Origin: Actinopolymorpha rutila
GTDB lineage: Bacteria; Actinomycetota; Actinomycetes; Propionibacteriales; Actinopolymorphaceae
Length of the DNA: 64,000 bases
Direction of reading: 5' to 3'
Assembly: GCF_013407855.1 (NCBI RefSeq)
Contig: NZ_JACBZH010000001.1
Span: forward strand, 6,138,001-6,202,000
In this document: in pieces, positions 41,947 to 50,328 of the stretch
How positions within the stretch are numbered: the stretch's first letter is position 1
How the letters are laid out: every line of letters begins with the position of its first letter
Position numbers and translations under genes: made by a program
Notes under the pieces: model-generated
What the model was told of the DNA's origin: nothing
Databases searched by the model: none
The model's input: the letters and a program-made list of their open reading frames with translations, nothing else

Positions 41947-44799
41947 TCAGCTCTTCTTCGCCGCGCTCGACTTCTTGGCGGCGGCCTTCTTCGCGGTCGT
42001 CTTCTTGGCCGCGGCCTTCTTCGCTCCGGAAGCGGTCGCCTTCGCCACACCAGCGCCCGCCGTGGCCTTCTTGGCAGCCTTCTTCGCCGTCTTCTTGGCG
42101 GCGGCCTTCTTCGCCCGCTTCGGTGCCGGCCCCTTCGCCCGCTTCTCCGCGAGCAGGTCGGCGGCCCGGTCGAGCGAGATCGACTCCACGTCGTCGTCCT
42201 TGCGCAGGGTCGCGTTGGTCTCCCCGTCGGTGACGTACGGACCGAACCGGCCGTCCTTCACCACCACCGGATTGCCGGTCTCCGGGTCCTCACCGAGCTC
42301 CCGCAGCGGGGCGGCGGCGGCCCGGCGGCCCCGCGCCTTCGGCTGCTTGAACAGCTCGACCGCCTGCTCCAGCGTGACGGTGAACAGCTCCTCCTCCGAC
42401 CCGAGCGAACGCGAGTCGGAGCCCTTCTTGACGTACGGGCCGTAGCGGCCGTTCAGCGCGACGATCTCCTCGCCGTTGTCCGGGTCGTCACCCAGCGAGC
42501 GGGGCAGCGACAGTAGCCGCAGCGCCTCCTCGAAGGACACGGTGTCGAGGTCCATCGACTTGAACAGCGAGGCGGTCCGGGGCTTCGCCGACTTCGGGGC
42601 GTCCTCGGGCAGCACCTCGGTGACGTACGGGCCGAACCTGCCCGCCTTCGCCACCACCGGGTGGCCCGTCTCGGGGTCGGTGCCCAGCTCGCGCTCGAGC
42701 CCGGCCGGCTGGGTGAGCAGTTCCTTCGCCTTGTCCAGGGTCAGCTCGTCCGGCGGCAGGTCCTCGGGCACGTTGGCGCGGTTGCCCTCGGCGTCCTCGA
42801 CGTACGGGCCGTAGCGGCCGACCCGGATCACGATCGGACCCGTGCCGTTGTCGCCGATCGGGAACGTCGAGATCTCCCGGGCGTCGATCTCCCCGAGCTC
42901 GGTGACCAGGGCCTTCAGTCCGTCGGCCTGCAGGACGCCGCCGTTGCCGCCGCCCGGGCCGCCGGCCCCGCCGCCGCCGTTGGCCGTGCCCTCACCGGGC
43001 GCGCCGAAGTAGAACCGCGCCAGCCAGGTCTGCATGTCCGACCCGCCGCGCGCGATCTCGTCGAGCGCGTCCTCCATGCTCGCGGTGAAGTTGTAGTCGA
43101 CCAGGTGGGCGAAGTGCTCCTCCAGCAGCCGCACCACCGCGAACGCCACCCACGTCGGGACCAGCGCCTGGCCCTTCTTGTAGATGTAGCCGCGGCCGAG
43201 GATGGTGCCGAGGATCGACGCGTACGTCGACGGCCGGCCGATCTCGCGCTCCTCGAGCTCGCGGACCAGCGTGGCCTCGGTGTAGCGCGCCGGCGGCTTC
43301 GTCTCGTGCCCGTCGGCGTCGATCCGGGTCGCCACCATGGTGTCGCCCTCCACCACGTCGGGCAGCCGGCGCTCGGCGGAGTCGGTCTCGGTGGTCGCGT
43401 CGTCCACGCCCTCGACGTAGGCCTTGAGGAACCCGTGGAACGTGATGACCTTGCCGGACGCGGTGAACTCCGCGTCCCGCCCGTCGGCGGTGCGGGCACC
43501 CACCCGCAGGGTGACGCTGCGACCCTCGGCGTCGCGCATCTGCGAGGCGACGGTGCGCATCCAGATCAGCTCGTACAGCCGGAACTCGTCACCGCGCAGG
43601 CCCGTCTCGGCGGGCGTACGGAACCGGTCGCCGGAGGGGCGGATCGCCTCGTGCGCCTCCTGGGCGTTCTTCACCTTGCTCTGGTAGACGCGCGGCTTCT
43701 CCGGCAGGTAGTCCGCCCCGAACAGCTGCCTGACCTGTGCGCGGGCAGCGGTGACCGCCGTCTCCGACAACGTGATGGAGTCGGTACGCATGTAGGTGAT
43801 GTGGCCGTTCTCGTACAGCCGCTGGGCGACCTGCATGGTGCGGGCCGCGCCGAAGCCGAGCTTGCGGGCCGCCTCCTGCTGCAGGGTGGTCGTACGGAAC
43901 GGCGCGTACGGCGAACGGCGGTACGGCTTGGACTCCACGCCGCGCACGGTGAACGTCGACTCGCCCAGCCCGGACTTCAGCGCGTCGGCCTGCGCCTGGT
44001 CCAGGTGCACCACGGTGTCGCGCGCGGCCGGCTTCAGCGTCCCGTCGGAGGCGAAGTCGCGGCCCTGCGCCACCCGGCGGCCGTCGAGGTTGACCAGCCG
44101 GACCGTCACCGTGCGCGGGTCCTTGGTCTCGCCGGCGTCCAGCTCGGCGACCAGGTCCCAGTAGGTCGCGGTGCGGAACGCGATGCGCTCCCGCTCCCGG
44201 TCGACCACCATCCGGGTGGCGACGCTCTGCACCCGGCCCGCGGACAGGCGCGGCATGACCTTCTTCCACAGGACCGGCGAGACCTCGTAGCCGTACAGCC
44301 GGTCCAGGATCCGCCGGGTCTCCTGCGCGTCGACCAGGTTGTCGTTGATCTGGCGGGGGTTGCTCACCGCCTGGTTGATGGCCTCGGGGGTGATCTCGTG
44401 GAAGACCATCCGGTGCACCGGAACCTTCGGCTTCAGCTCGTCCAGCAGGTGCCAGGCGATGGCCTCGCCCTCGCGGTCCTCGTCTGTCGCGAGGTAGACC
44501 GCGCCGGCGTCGGACATCAGGTCCTTCAGGCGCCGCAGGGTGGGCTTCTTGTCGGCGGGGACGACGTAGAGCGGGGCGAACCCCTCGTCGACGTTGACGC
44601 CGAGCCGGGCCCACGGCTCCTTCTTGTACTTGGCCGGCACCTCGGCGGCACCGCCGGGCAGGTCGCGGATGTGGCCCACGCTCGACTCCACGACGTAGCC
44701 GCGGCCGAGATAACCGGCGATCGTCTTCGCCTTGGCAGGCGACTCGACGATGACGAGCCGGGGACCCTCGGTCGGGGTGGAGGCCTTCTTGGCGGGCAC
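41947..44799 (-). CDS. topA: DNA topoisomerase I
   Basis: A 950-aa type IA topoisomerase. The Toprim domain has RLVIVESPAKAKTIAGYLG and the acidic triad in YLATDEDREGEAIAWHL. The catalytic Tyr is in GHITYMRTDSITLSETAV. The C-terminal region has four GRFGPYV/GRYGPYV repeats (topoisomerase C-terminal repeats, zinc-free) and ends in a Lys/Ala-rich tail (KKAAAKKTTAKKAAAKKS), as in other actinomycetes, where the tail aids processivity. It relaxes negative supercoils. GTG 44799 behind GGAGAGG starts it; the upstream extension is unlikely. A promoter candidate lies about 300 bp upstream. Confidence 0.95.
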   Translation of the reverse strand: MPAKKASTPTEGPRLVIVESPAKAKTIAGYLGRGYVVESSVGHIRDLPGGAAEVPAKYKKEPWARLGVNVDEGFAPLYVVPADKKPTLRRLKDLMSDAGAVYLATDEDREGEAIAWHLLDELKPKVPVHRMVFHEITPEAINQAVSNPRQINDNLVDAQETRRILDRLYGYEVSPVLWKKVMPRLSAGRVQSVATRMVVDRERERIAFRTATYWDLVAELDAGETKDPRTVTVRLVNLDGRRVAQGRDFASDGTLKPAARDTVVHLDQAQADALKSGLGESTFTVRGVESKPYRRSPYAPFRTTTLQQEAARKLGFGAARTMQVAQRLYENGHITYMRTDSITLSETAVTAARAQVRQLFGADYLPEKPRVYQSKVKNAQEAHEAIRPSGDRFRTPAETGLRGDEFRLYELIWMRTVASQMRDAEGRSVTLRVGARTADGRDAEFTASGKVITFHGFLKAYVEGVDDATTETDSAERRLPDVVEGDTMVATRIDADGHETKPPARYTEATLVRELEEREIGRPSTYASILGTILGRGYIYKKGQALVPTWVAFAVVRLLEEHFAHLVDYNFTASMEDALDEIARGGSDMQTWLARFYFGAPGEGTANGGGGAGGPGGGNGGVLQADGLKALVTELGEIDAREISTFPIGDNGTGPIVIRVGRYGPYVEDAEGNRANVPEDLPPDELTLDKAKELLTQPAGLERELGTDPETGHPVVAKAGRFGPYVTEVLPEDAPKSAKPRTASLFKSMDLDTVSFEEALRLLSLPRSLGDDPDNGEEIVALNGRYGPYVKKGSDSRSLGSEEELFTVTLEQAVELFKQPKARGRRAAAAPLRELGEDPETGNPVVVKDGRFGPYVTDGETNATLRKDDDVESISLDRAADLLAEKRAKGPAPKRAKKAAAKKTAKKAAKKATAGAGVAKATASGAKKAAAKKTTAKKAAAKKSSAAKKS

Positions 44800-45199
44800 T
44801 GTGTACCTCTCCTGCCTGTCCTTGTCTGTCTTTCTACTGGACGGTGCTGCTGGGCTTGCTCGTGCGCTTGGTCTGTTGTGGTTTGCACCGGTCTGCCGGT
44901 GCTTCGCCGTCCGTCCGGTCCGCGGTTTTCGTACGGCGGCATCGCGGTCCGAACCGGGTCGAGTCAAGCCGCGCGGGCGATCCGGCCCGCTAGACGGTAA
45001 CCGTACGACGCCCCGAACTGTTTCGCGGGTGCCTCCCGAAGCGTTGCCCGGCGATGCCGGAACCGAGGACCGCGGGCTCTGGGCGGCTCGACCCGAAGAG
45101 TGAGAGTACGTGGTGAATGTCGGGTTGCAACCCCCGGTTTGTGGTTCGGGACGGGTGTCGGGGCGCGGGACGTCATGTTTCGGCCCGGTTGGTACGGGT
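44800..45199. other. topA upstream region
   Basis: About 400 bases without a gene. It contains the promoter candidate at 45103-45130 and the palindrome GGGTTGCAACCC (45122-45133). A long minus-strand frame across this area is a shadow. Confidence 0.4.
45103..45130 (-). promoter_or_regulatory. topA: Candidate topA promoter
   Basis: On the minus strand TTGCAA (45130-45125) and TACTCT (45108-45103) are 16 bp apart. The -35 half lies within the perfect palindrome GGGTTGCAACCC (45122-45133), so a repressor or supercoiling-sensitive factor could act here. The implied 5' leader is about 295 nt. Confidence 0.4.
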
Positions 45200-46750
45200 T
45201 CACGCCGGGGTCGCGTCCGGGGCCGCGTCCGGGGCGGCGTCGTGCAGGTATCCCTCGGCGTACAGCTGCCTGGCGCGCGGCAGCAGGCGTCCCCGCATCC
45301 GCGCCGGCTCCTCCCCCAGCAGGGTCGCCAGTGCGTCGCAGATCTGCCCGACCGTCAGCTCGCCGTCGCAGGCACCGACGAACCCGCCCTCGGCGGTGTC
45401 CACCGCGACCGCCCGGCGCAGGCCCCGCCGCTGCCGGAGTACGACGTGTTCGGGGTCCGCTGCGCCCGGCCGGCCGAGCTGTTCCTGGTCGACGTCGGGG
45501 TCCACCCGCAGCCGGGCACCGAGCAGTGCGGCGTCGTCGGCGTAGGAGTCCAGCCGGTCCACCGCGTCCAGCCACCTCCCGACCTCGGCCCCGAGCGGCT
45601 GCTCCACCGGATGCGGCCACTCCTCCATCACGGCCGCCGGGCCACCCGGCCGCGGCCCGGCGTTGCGGCGCAGGGTGATCCAGCCGAAGCCGACCCCCTC
45701 CGCGTCCTGCGCCTCGAACCACGCCAGCCAGTCGTCGTACCGTCTCGCGTACTCCGGCGTCCCGTGCACGCCCGCGTCCTTCAGCCACAGCTCGACGTAC
45801 TCCGCCGGGTCGGACACCTCCCGCTGCAGCACCCACGCGTCGCAGTCGGCGCCGGAGCCAGTGCCGGAGCCCGCGCCGGAATCGGCGAGCCAGTCGCCCA
45901 GCCGGTCACGCCAGTTCTCCCCGCGTACGTGCAGCCAGTTGGCCAGGATCTGGCAGACCCCGCCGTCGGCGAGGAAGTCCGGCGCCTGGGTCACGATCCG
46001 CCGGCACACCTCGTCGCCGGCCATCCCGCTGTCGCGGTAGGTGAGCCCGCCGCGCGGGGAGATCACGAACGGCGGATTCGACACCACCAGGTCGAACTTC
46101 TCACCCCGCACCGGCTCGAACAGGCTGCCCTCCCGCAGGTCCCAGTCGAGGCCGTTCAGCGTGCCGGTGAGCCGGGCCATCGCCAGCGCCCGCGGGTTGA
46201 CGTCGGTGCCGACGACCTCGCGTACGTGCCCGGACAGGTGGAGGGCCTGGACGCCGCAGCCGGTGCCGAGGTCGAGTGCCCGCCTGGCCGGTCGGCGTAC
46301 GGTCAACTGGGCCAGCGTGCTCGCCGCGCTGTTCACGCCGAGGACGTGGTCGGCGGTCACGGCGGGGCGGGCGCCGTCCAGGCCGGGCGTCAGGTCGGCG
46401 ACCACCCACCAGTCCTGGTCGTCGGGCAGCCCCTTCCGGGCGGGTCCGCCGGTCGCGCCGTACGGCCGGACGTCGACCAGCGCGCGGATCCGGTCGCCTG
46501 ACCCGCCTGCCTCACCGGCTCCGCCTTCGCCGCCGGTCGCACCCAGGAGGCCGGCCATCACCAGCGGTTCGAGGAGTCCGGGCAGGGCGCGTTCGGCCCG
46601 GTCCGCGGGCACCGGACGCTGCAGCAACCACAGCCGGACCAGCGTGTCCAGCGGGTCGCCGCCCTCCGTCGCGCGCACCCCGGGGGTGGTCTCGTTGCGG
46701 TGCAGCGCCGCGTGCGCGACCGGGCCCAGCCGCTCGCGTACGCCGTCCAC
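45200..46750 (-). CDS. N5/N6-type SAM methyltransferase
   Basis: A 516-aa protein. Residues about 155-265 are a class I methyltransferase: motif I ALDLGTGCGVQALHLSG, an acidic strand VVGTDVNPRALAMARL, and motif IV VVSNPPFVISP, the NPPF signature of enzymes modifying a planar amide or exocyclic amine (glutamine of release factors, ribosomal proteins, or adenine). The N-terminal 130 residues and C-terminal 200 residues are specific to the actinobacterial family. The start is uncertain: GTG 46750 is the first start codon, but the frame stays open and protein-like for at least 20 codons upstream. The family neighbours topA in Streptomyces too. Confidence 0.8.
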   Translation of the reverse strand: MDGVRERLGPVAHAALHRNETTPGVRATEGGDPLDTLVRLWLLQRPVPADRAERALPGLLEPLVMAGLLGATGGEGGAGEAGGSGDRIRALVDVRPYGATGGPARKGLPDDQDWWVVADLTPGLDGARPAVTADHVLGVNSAASTLAQLTVRRPARRALDLGTGCGVQALHLSGHVREVVGTDVNPRALAMARLTGTLNGLDWDLREGSLFEPVRGEKFDLVVSNPPFVISPRGGLTYRDSGMAGDEVCRRIVTQAPDFLADGGVCQILANWLHVRGENWRDRLGDWLADSGAGSGTGSGADCDAWVLQREVSDPAEYVELWLKDAGVHGTPEYARRYDDWLAWFEAQDAEGVGFGWITLRRNAGPRPGGPAAVMEEWPHPVEQPLGAEVGRWLDAVDRLDSYADDAALLGARLRVDPDVDQEQLGRPGAADPEHVVLRQRRGLRRAVAVDTAEGGFVGACDGELTVGQICDALATLLGEEPARMRGRLLPRARQLYAEGYLHDAAPDAAPDATPA

Positions 46751-46854
46751 GGTGTAGCCGACGGCGGCCAGGTGGGAACGCAGGCGTGCCTGAACGTCCT
46801 CGGACAGTTCGAAGATCCGTCCATCCTGCCGGGAGCCGCGCCGGACAACGGCAA

Positions 46855-46887
46855 GGGCCCCACCACCGCGATGCGGTGACGGGGCCC
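46855..46887 (-). terminator. Hairpin terminator after hppA
   Basis: GGGCCCC (46855-46861) pairs with GGGGCCC (46881-46887), and inside it CACCGC (46864-46869) pairs with GCGGTG (46873-46878) around loop GAT. The long GC stem lies 53 bp past the hppA stop. No T-tract is obvious, as is usual in actinomycetes. Confidence 0.65.
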
Positions 46888-46939
46888 CTGGAGGATCGAG
46901 CCGTCCGAATCGGGCCTCAGCCGGATCCGGGGAGATCGG

Positions 46940-49258
46940 TCAGGCGACGTTGGCCGTCTGCCGGTTCTCCTCCTGCTCCGAACCGATGGCGACCGGGCGG
47001 CGCTTGGAGATCGTCACCGCGACCACCACGACCACCACGGCGGCCACGGCGATGCCGATCCGCAGCGGGGTGTTGGCGCTGTTGCCGACCGACAGCTGGA
47101 CCACGGCCGGGGCGATCAGCACGGCGACGAGGTTCATCACCTTGATCAGCGGGTTGATCGCCGGGCCCGCGGTGTCCTTGAACGGGTCACCCACGGTGTC
47201 ACCGATGACGGTCGCCTCGTGCGCCTGCGAACCCTTGCCGCCGTGCGTGCCGTCCTCGACCAGCTTCTTGGCGTTGTCCCACGACCCACCGGAGTTGGCC
47301 AGCAGGATCGCCATCAGCGTTCCGGCGGCGATCGCACCGGCGAGGTAACCCGCCAGCGGGCCGACGCCGAGACCGAAGCCGACCGCGATCGGCGCCATCG
47401 CCGCGAGCAGACCCGGCGTGGCCAGCTCGTTCAGGGAGTCACGGGTGCAGATGTCGACCACCCGGCCGTACTCCGGCTTGCCGGTGCCCTCCATGATCCC
47501 GGGGATCTCCCGGAACTGCCGGCGCACCTCGAACACCACCGCGCCAGCGGCGCGGCCGACCGCGCTCACCGCGAGGCCGGAGAAGAGGAACACCACCGAG
47601 GCACCGATGATCAGGCCGACCAGGACGTTCGGCGAGTCGACCGTACGCAGGAAGGCGGTGGTCGACGCCGCCGCCTGCGAGCCCGCGGAAGCCAGCGCGT
47701 TGGTGACCGCGTCGTTGAACGAACCGAACAGCGCGGTCGCGGCGAGCACGGCGGTCGCGATCGCGATGCCCTTGGTGATCGCCTTGGTGGTGTTGCCCAC
47801 CGCGTCGAGCTCGGTGAGGATCTTCGCGCCCTCGCCGTCGACGTCGCCGGACATCTCCGCGATGCCCTGCGCGTTGTCGCTCACCGGACCGAAGGTGTCC
47901 ATCGCGACGATCACGCCGACGGTGGTGAGCAGACCGCAGCCGGCCAGCGCGATCGCGAACAGCGAGACGATCACCGAACCGCCGCCGATCAGGAACGCGG
48001 CGTAGACCGCGGCGCCGATCACCAGGGCGGTGTAGACGGCGGACTCGAGTCCCAGCGCGAAGCCGGACAGGATGACGGTGGCGGCACCTGTCAACGACGT
48101 CTTGCCGACGTCCTTGACCGGGCGGTGCTCGGTGCCGGTGAAGTAGCCGGTCAGCGAGAGGATCACCGCGGCCAGCACGATGCCGAGGATCACGGCGCCG
48201 GTGGCGATCAGGCGGGGGTCGCCGCCGAGCCGGGCGATGTTCGCCGAGACGCCGGAGAGATCGCCGAACGACGACGGGAGATACGCGAACGCCGCGATCG
48301 CACACAGAACCGCGGACAACGCGGCCGAGACGTAGAAGCTGCGGTTGATCGTGGTCAGGCCGTTCTCGCCACCGCGCGGCTTGGTGATGTAGACACCGAC
48401 CACGGCGGTGAGCGCGCCGATCGCGGGGACGATCAGCGGGAAGACCAGGCCCTGGGACCCGAAGGCCGCCTTGCCGAGGATGAGCGCCGCGACGAGCATC
48501 ACCGCGTACGACTCGAACAGGTCGGCCGCCATGCCGGCGCAGTCACCGACGTTGTCGCCCACGTTGTCCGCGATCGTCGCGGCGTTGCGGGGGTCGTCCT
48601 CGGGGATGTTCTGCTCGACCTTGCCCACGAGGTCCGCACCGACGTCGGCGGCCTTGGTGAAGATGCCGCCGCCGACACGCATGAACATCGCGAGCAGGGC
48701 AGCACCGAAGCCGAAGCCCTCCAGCACGCTCGGCGCGTCACCGCGGTAGATGAGCACCACCAGCGCGGCACCGAACAGGCCCAGACCGACGGTGGCCATG
48801 CCGACCGTGCCGCCAGTACGGAACGCGACCCGCATCGCCGGGTCACGACCCTCGTCACGGGCGGCGGCGGCCACCCGCACGTTGGCCCGCACGGCGAGCC
48901 ACATGCCCATGTAGCCGATCGACGCGGAGAAGACCGCGCCGACCAGGAAGAAGATGGAACGCCCGATTCGGACGTTCGCGTCACCCGGGAGGACGAACAG
49001 CAACAGGAACACCAGAATGGCGAAGATGCCCAGCGTCCGGAACTGCCGGTTGAGGTAGGCGGAGGCACCCTCCTGGACACCTCGGGCGATGGTCTGCATG
49101 TTGGCGGTGCCGTCACCGGCCGCGAGAACCTCACGGCGGAAGACCGCGGCCATCACGAGCGCGATCACGCCGATCCCCGCGACGATGGCGACGTACGTCA
49201 GGTTGCCGCCGGTGAGCGAGACAGGTTCCCCCTCGGCAGCGAGTAGGAACGCGGACAT
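46940..49258 (-). CDS. hppA: Proton-translocating membrane pyrophosphatase, potassium-independent type
   Basis: A 772-aa protein of about 16 membrane helices, from ATG 49258 with AAGGAGG upstream. It carries the pyrophosphate-binding segments DVGADLVGKVEQNIPEDDPR and ATIADNVGDNVGDCAGMAAD, and a C-terminal DNAKKLVEDGT with HEATVIGDTVGDPFKDTAGP. The GNTTKAITKG segment has Lys where potassium-dependent enzymes have Ala, marking the potassium-independent class. It couples PPi hydrolysis to proton export. It is transcribed alone, between terminator-like hairpins, downstream of bldG. Confidence 0.95.
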   Translation of the reverse strand: MSAFLLAAEGEPVSLTGGNLTYVAIVAGIGVIALVMAAVFRREVLAAGDGTANMQTIARGVQEGASAYLNRQFRTLGIFAILVFLLLFVLPGDANVRIGRSIFFLVGAVFSASIGYMGMWLAVRANVRVAAAARDEGRDPAMRVAFRTGGTVGMATVGLGLFGAALVVLIYRGDAPSVLEGFGFGAALLAMFMRVGGGIFTKAADVGADLVGKVEQNIPEDDPRNAATIADNVGDNVGDCAGMAADLFESYAVMLVAALILGKAAFGSQGLVFPLIVPAIGALTAVVGVYITKPRGGENGLTTINRSFYVSAALSAVLCAIAAFAYLPSSFGDLSGVSANIARLGGDPRLIATGAVILGIVLAAVILSLTGYFTGTEHRPVKDVGKTSLTGAATVILSGFALGLESAVYTALVIGAAVYAAFLIGGGSVIVSLFAIALAGCGLLTTVGVIVAMDTFGPVSDNAQGIAEMSGDVDGEGAKILTELDAVGNTTKAITKGIAIATAVLAATALFGSFNDAVTNALASAGSQAAASTTAFLRTVDSPNVLVGLIIGASVVFLFSGLAVSAVGRAAGAVVFEVRRQFREIPGIMEGTGKPEYGRVVDICTRDSLNELATPGLLAAMAPIAVGFGLGVGPLAGYLAGAIAAGTLMAILLANSGGSWDNAKKLVEDGTHGGKGSQAHEATVIGDTVGDPFKDTAGPAINPLIKVMNLVAVLIAPAVVQLSVGNSANTPLRIGIAVAAVVVVVVAVTISKRRPVAIGSEQEENRQTANVA

Positions 49259-49711
49259 TCGTCCTCCTTGACAGGGGCTACGACGACCCCTTGGTGTCGA
49301 TCCCGTTGATGTGCGCCCCGACATCGGCGTGCGCGAGACGGAGCGTCAGGATCGAAGACCTGGCCATTTCCGGTCCGGTCCGGACTTTCGTGTGCACTCG
49401 GGCGTGCGTACGAACGCCGTTCCGGCCGGCCGTGGATGCGTTGTGGTCCCCGGTCCAGCGCTCCATCTCACGCGACGGTGTCGGTACCGACCGGCATCGT
49501 CGACAGGCGCGCGGACAACTGGCGCCACCGGATGGAATCCGGGGCGCGCCGGAGTCTACATTGCCCGCCCCCACCAGCGACGACGCGACCCCCGCGAGTC
49601 GTGGCCCGGGGAGCGGCTGCGGTGAGCGCGGCGCACGCCCCCCGTCGTACGGCCCGTCGATCTCACCGGTCCCGCCGGGCTCACCGCTCCAAAGTACGTC
49701 GCGGCGACGGT
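49259..49711. other. hppA upstream region
   Basis: About 450 bases between hppA and bldG. No gene is supported. A TCCGGTCCGGTCCGGA symmetrical stretch lies near 49371-49386 and could be a regulator site for hppA. Confidence 0.4.
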
Positions 49712-49734
49712 GTGGCCGGGTGTGGCCCGGCCAC
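49712..49734 (-). terminator. Hairpin terminator after bldG
   Basis: GTGGCCGGG (49712-49720) pairs perfectly with CCCGGCCAC (49726-49734) around a five-base loop, 25 bp beyond the bldG stop. A second GC-rich near-repeat follows the first. Confidence 0.65.
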
Positions 49735-49758
49735 GAGACCGGGCTCCGGCCGGGCTCC

Positions 49759-50103
49759 CTACCGAACGGTCGGCATCACCGCCTCGTCGACGGTGTCATG
49801 AATCGGGAAGACCTTCGTCAACCCGGTGATTCGGAATATCTTCAGCAGGCGTTCCTGGGTGCACACGATCTGCAGGCTTCCTTCGTGGGAGCGCACCCGC
49901 TTCAGCCCGCCGACCAGCACCCCCAACCCGGTCGAGTCCAGGAAGTCGACGCCCTCCATGTCGATGACCAGGTGGTAGTGGCCGGCCTCGACGAGGTCGA
50001 CCACGTGTTCTCTGAGTCTGGGTGCGGTGTAGACATCGATCTCACCGCCGACTTCGACCACGATGTGGTCGCCTGCGGCGCGGTTCGCGAGGGATAGATC
50101 CAC
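49759..50103 (-). CDS. bldG: Anti-sigma factor antagonist BldG
   Basis: A 114-aa STAS-domain protein, the usual BldG length when started at GTG 50103, which follows GAGGAG; longer frames upstream lack support. The sequence (VDLSLANRAAGDHIVVEVGG, EIDVYTAPRLREHVVDLVEA, MEGVDFLDSTGLGVLVGGLK, RLLKIFRITGLTKVFPIH) is close to Streptomyces BldG as I remember it. Ser in FLDSTGLG is the phosphorylation site. BldG controls aerial development and antibiotic production by binding anti-sigma factors. In Streptomyces an anti-sigma gene follows; here hppA comes next, so the partner is elsewhere. Confidence 0.92.
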   Translation of the reverse strand: MDLSLANRAAGDHIVVEVGGEIDVYTAPRLREHVVDLVEAGHYHLVIDMEGVDFLDSTGLGVLVGGLKRVRSHEGSLQIVCTQERLLKIFRITGLTKVFPIHDTVDEAVMPTVR

Positions 50104-50328
50104 GAGCTCCTCCAGCACTACCATCCGACGGACCGGCCCTGATGGGAATTCAATCACCTGACGTGACCTCACGACAGCACCGGGCTATCTCCCGCGCGAG
50201 TCGGCCCGGCCGGCCCGCTGCTGACCTACCGGGCATCCGGCCGGTCTTCCGCTGCCGTGGCGTACCGTCCCGCGCGACCTGAGCCGCGCCTGCGCCATGC
50301 CTGAGCCGCGCCTTGTCGGTGGGACGGT

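Noticed and set aside
42661..45000. 779-codon plus-strand open frame
   Set aside because: Antisense shadow of topA with low-complexity Arg/Leu/Val composition.
47219..49246. 675-codon plus-strand open frame
   Set aside because: Antisense shadow of hppA; composition is Arg/Glu/Asp/His-rich without domains.
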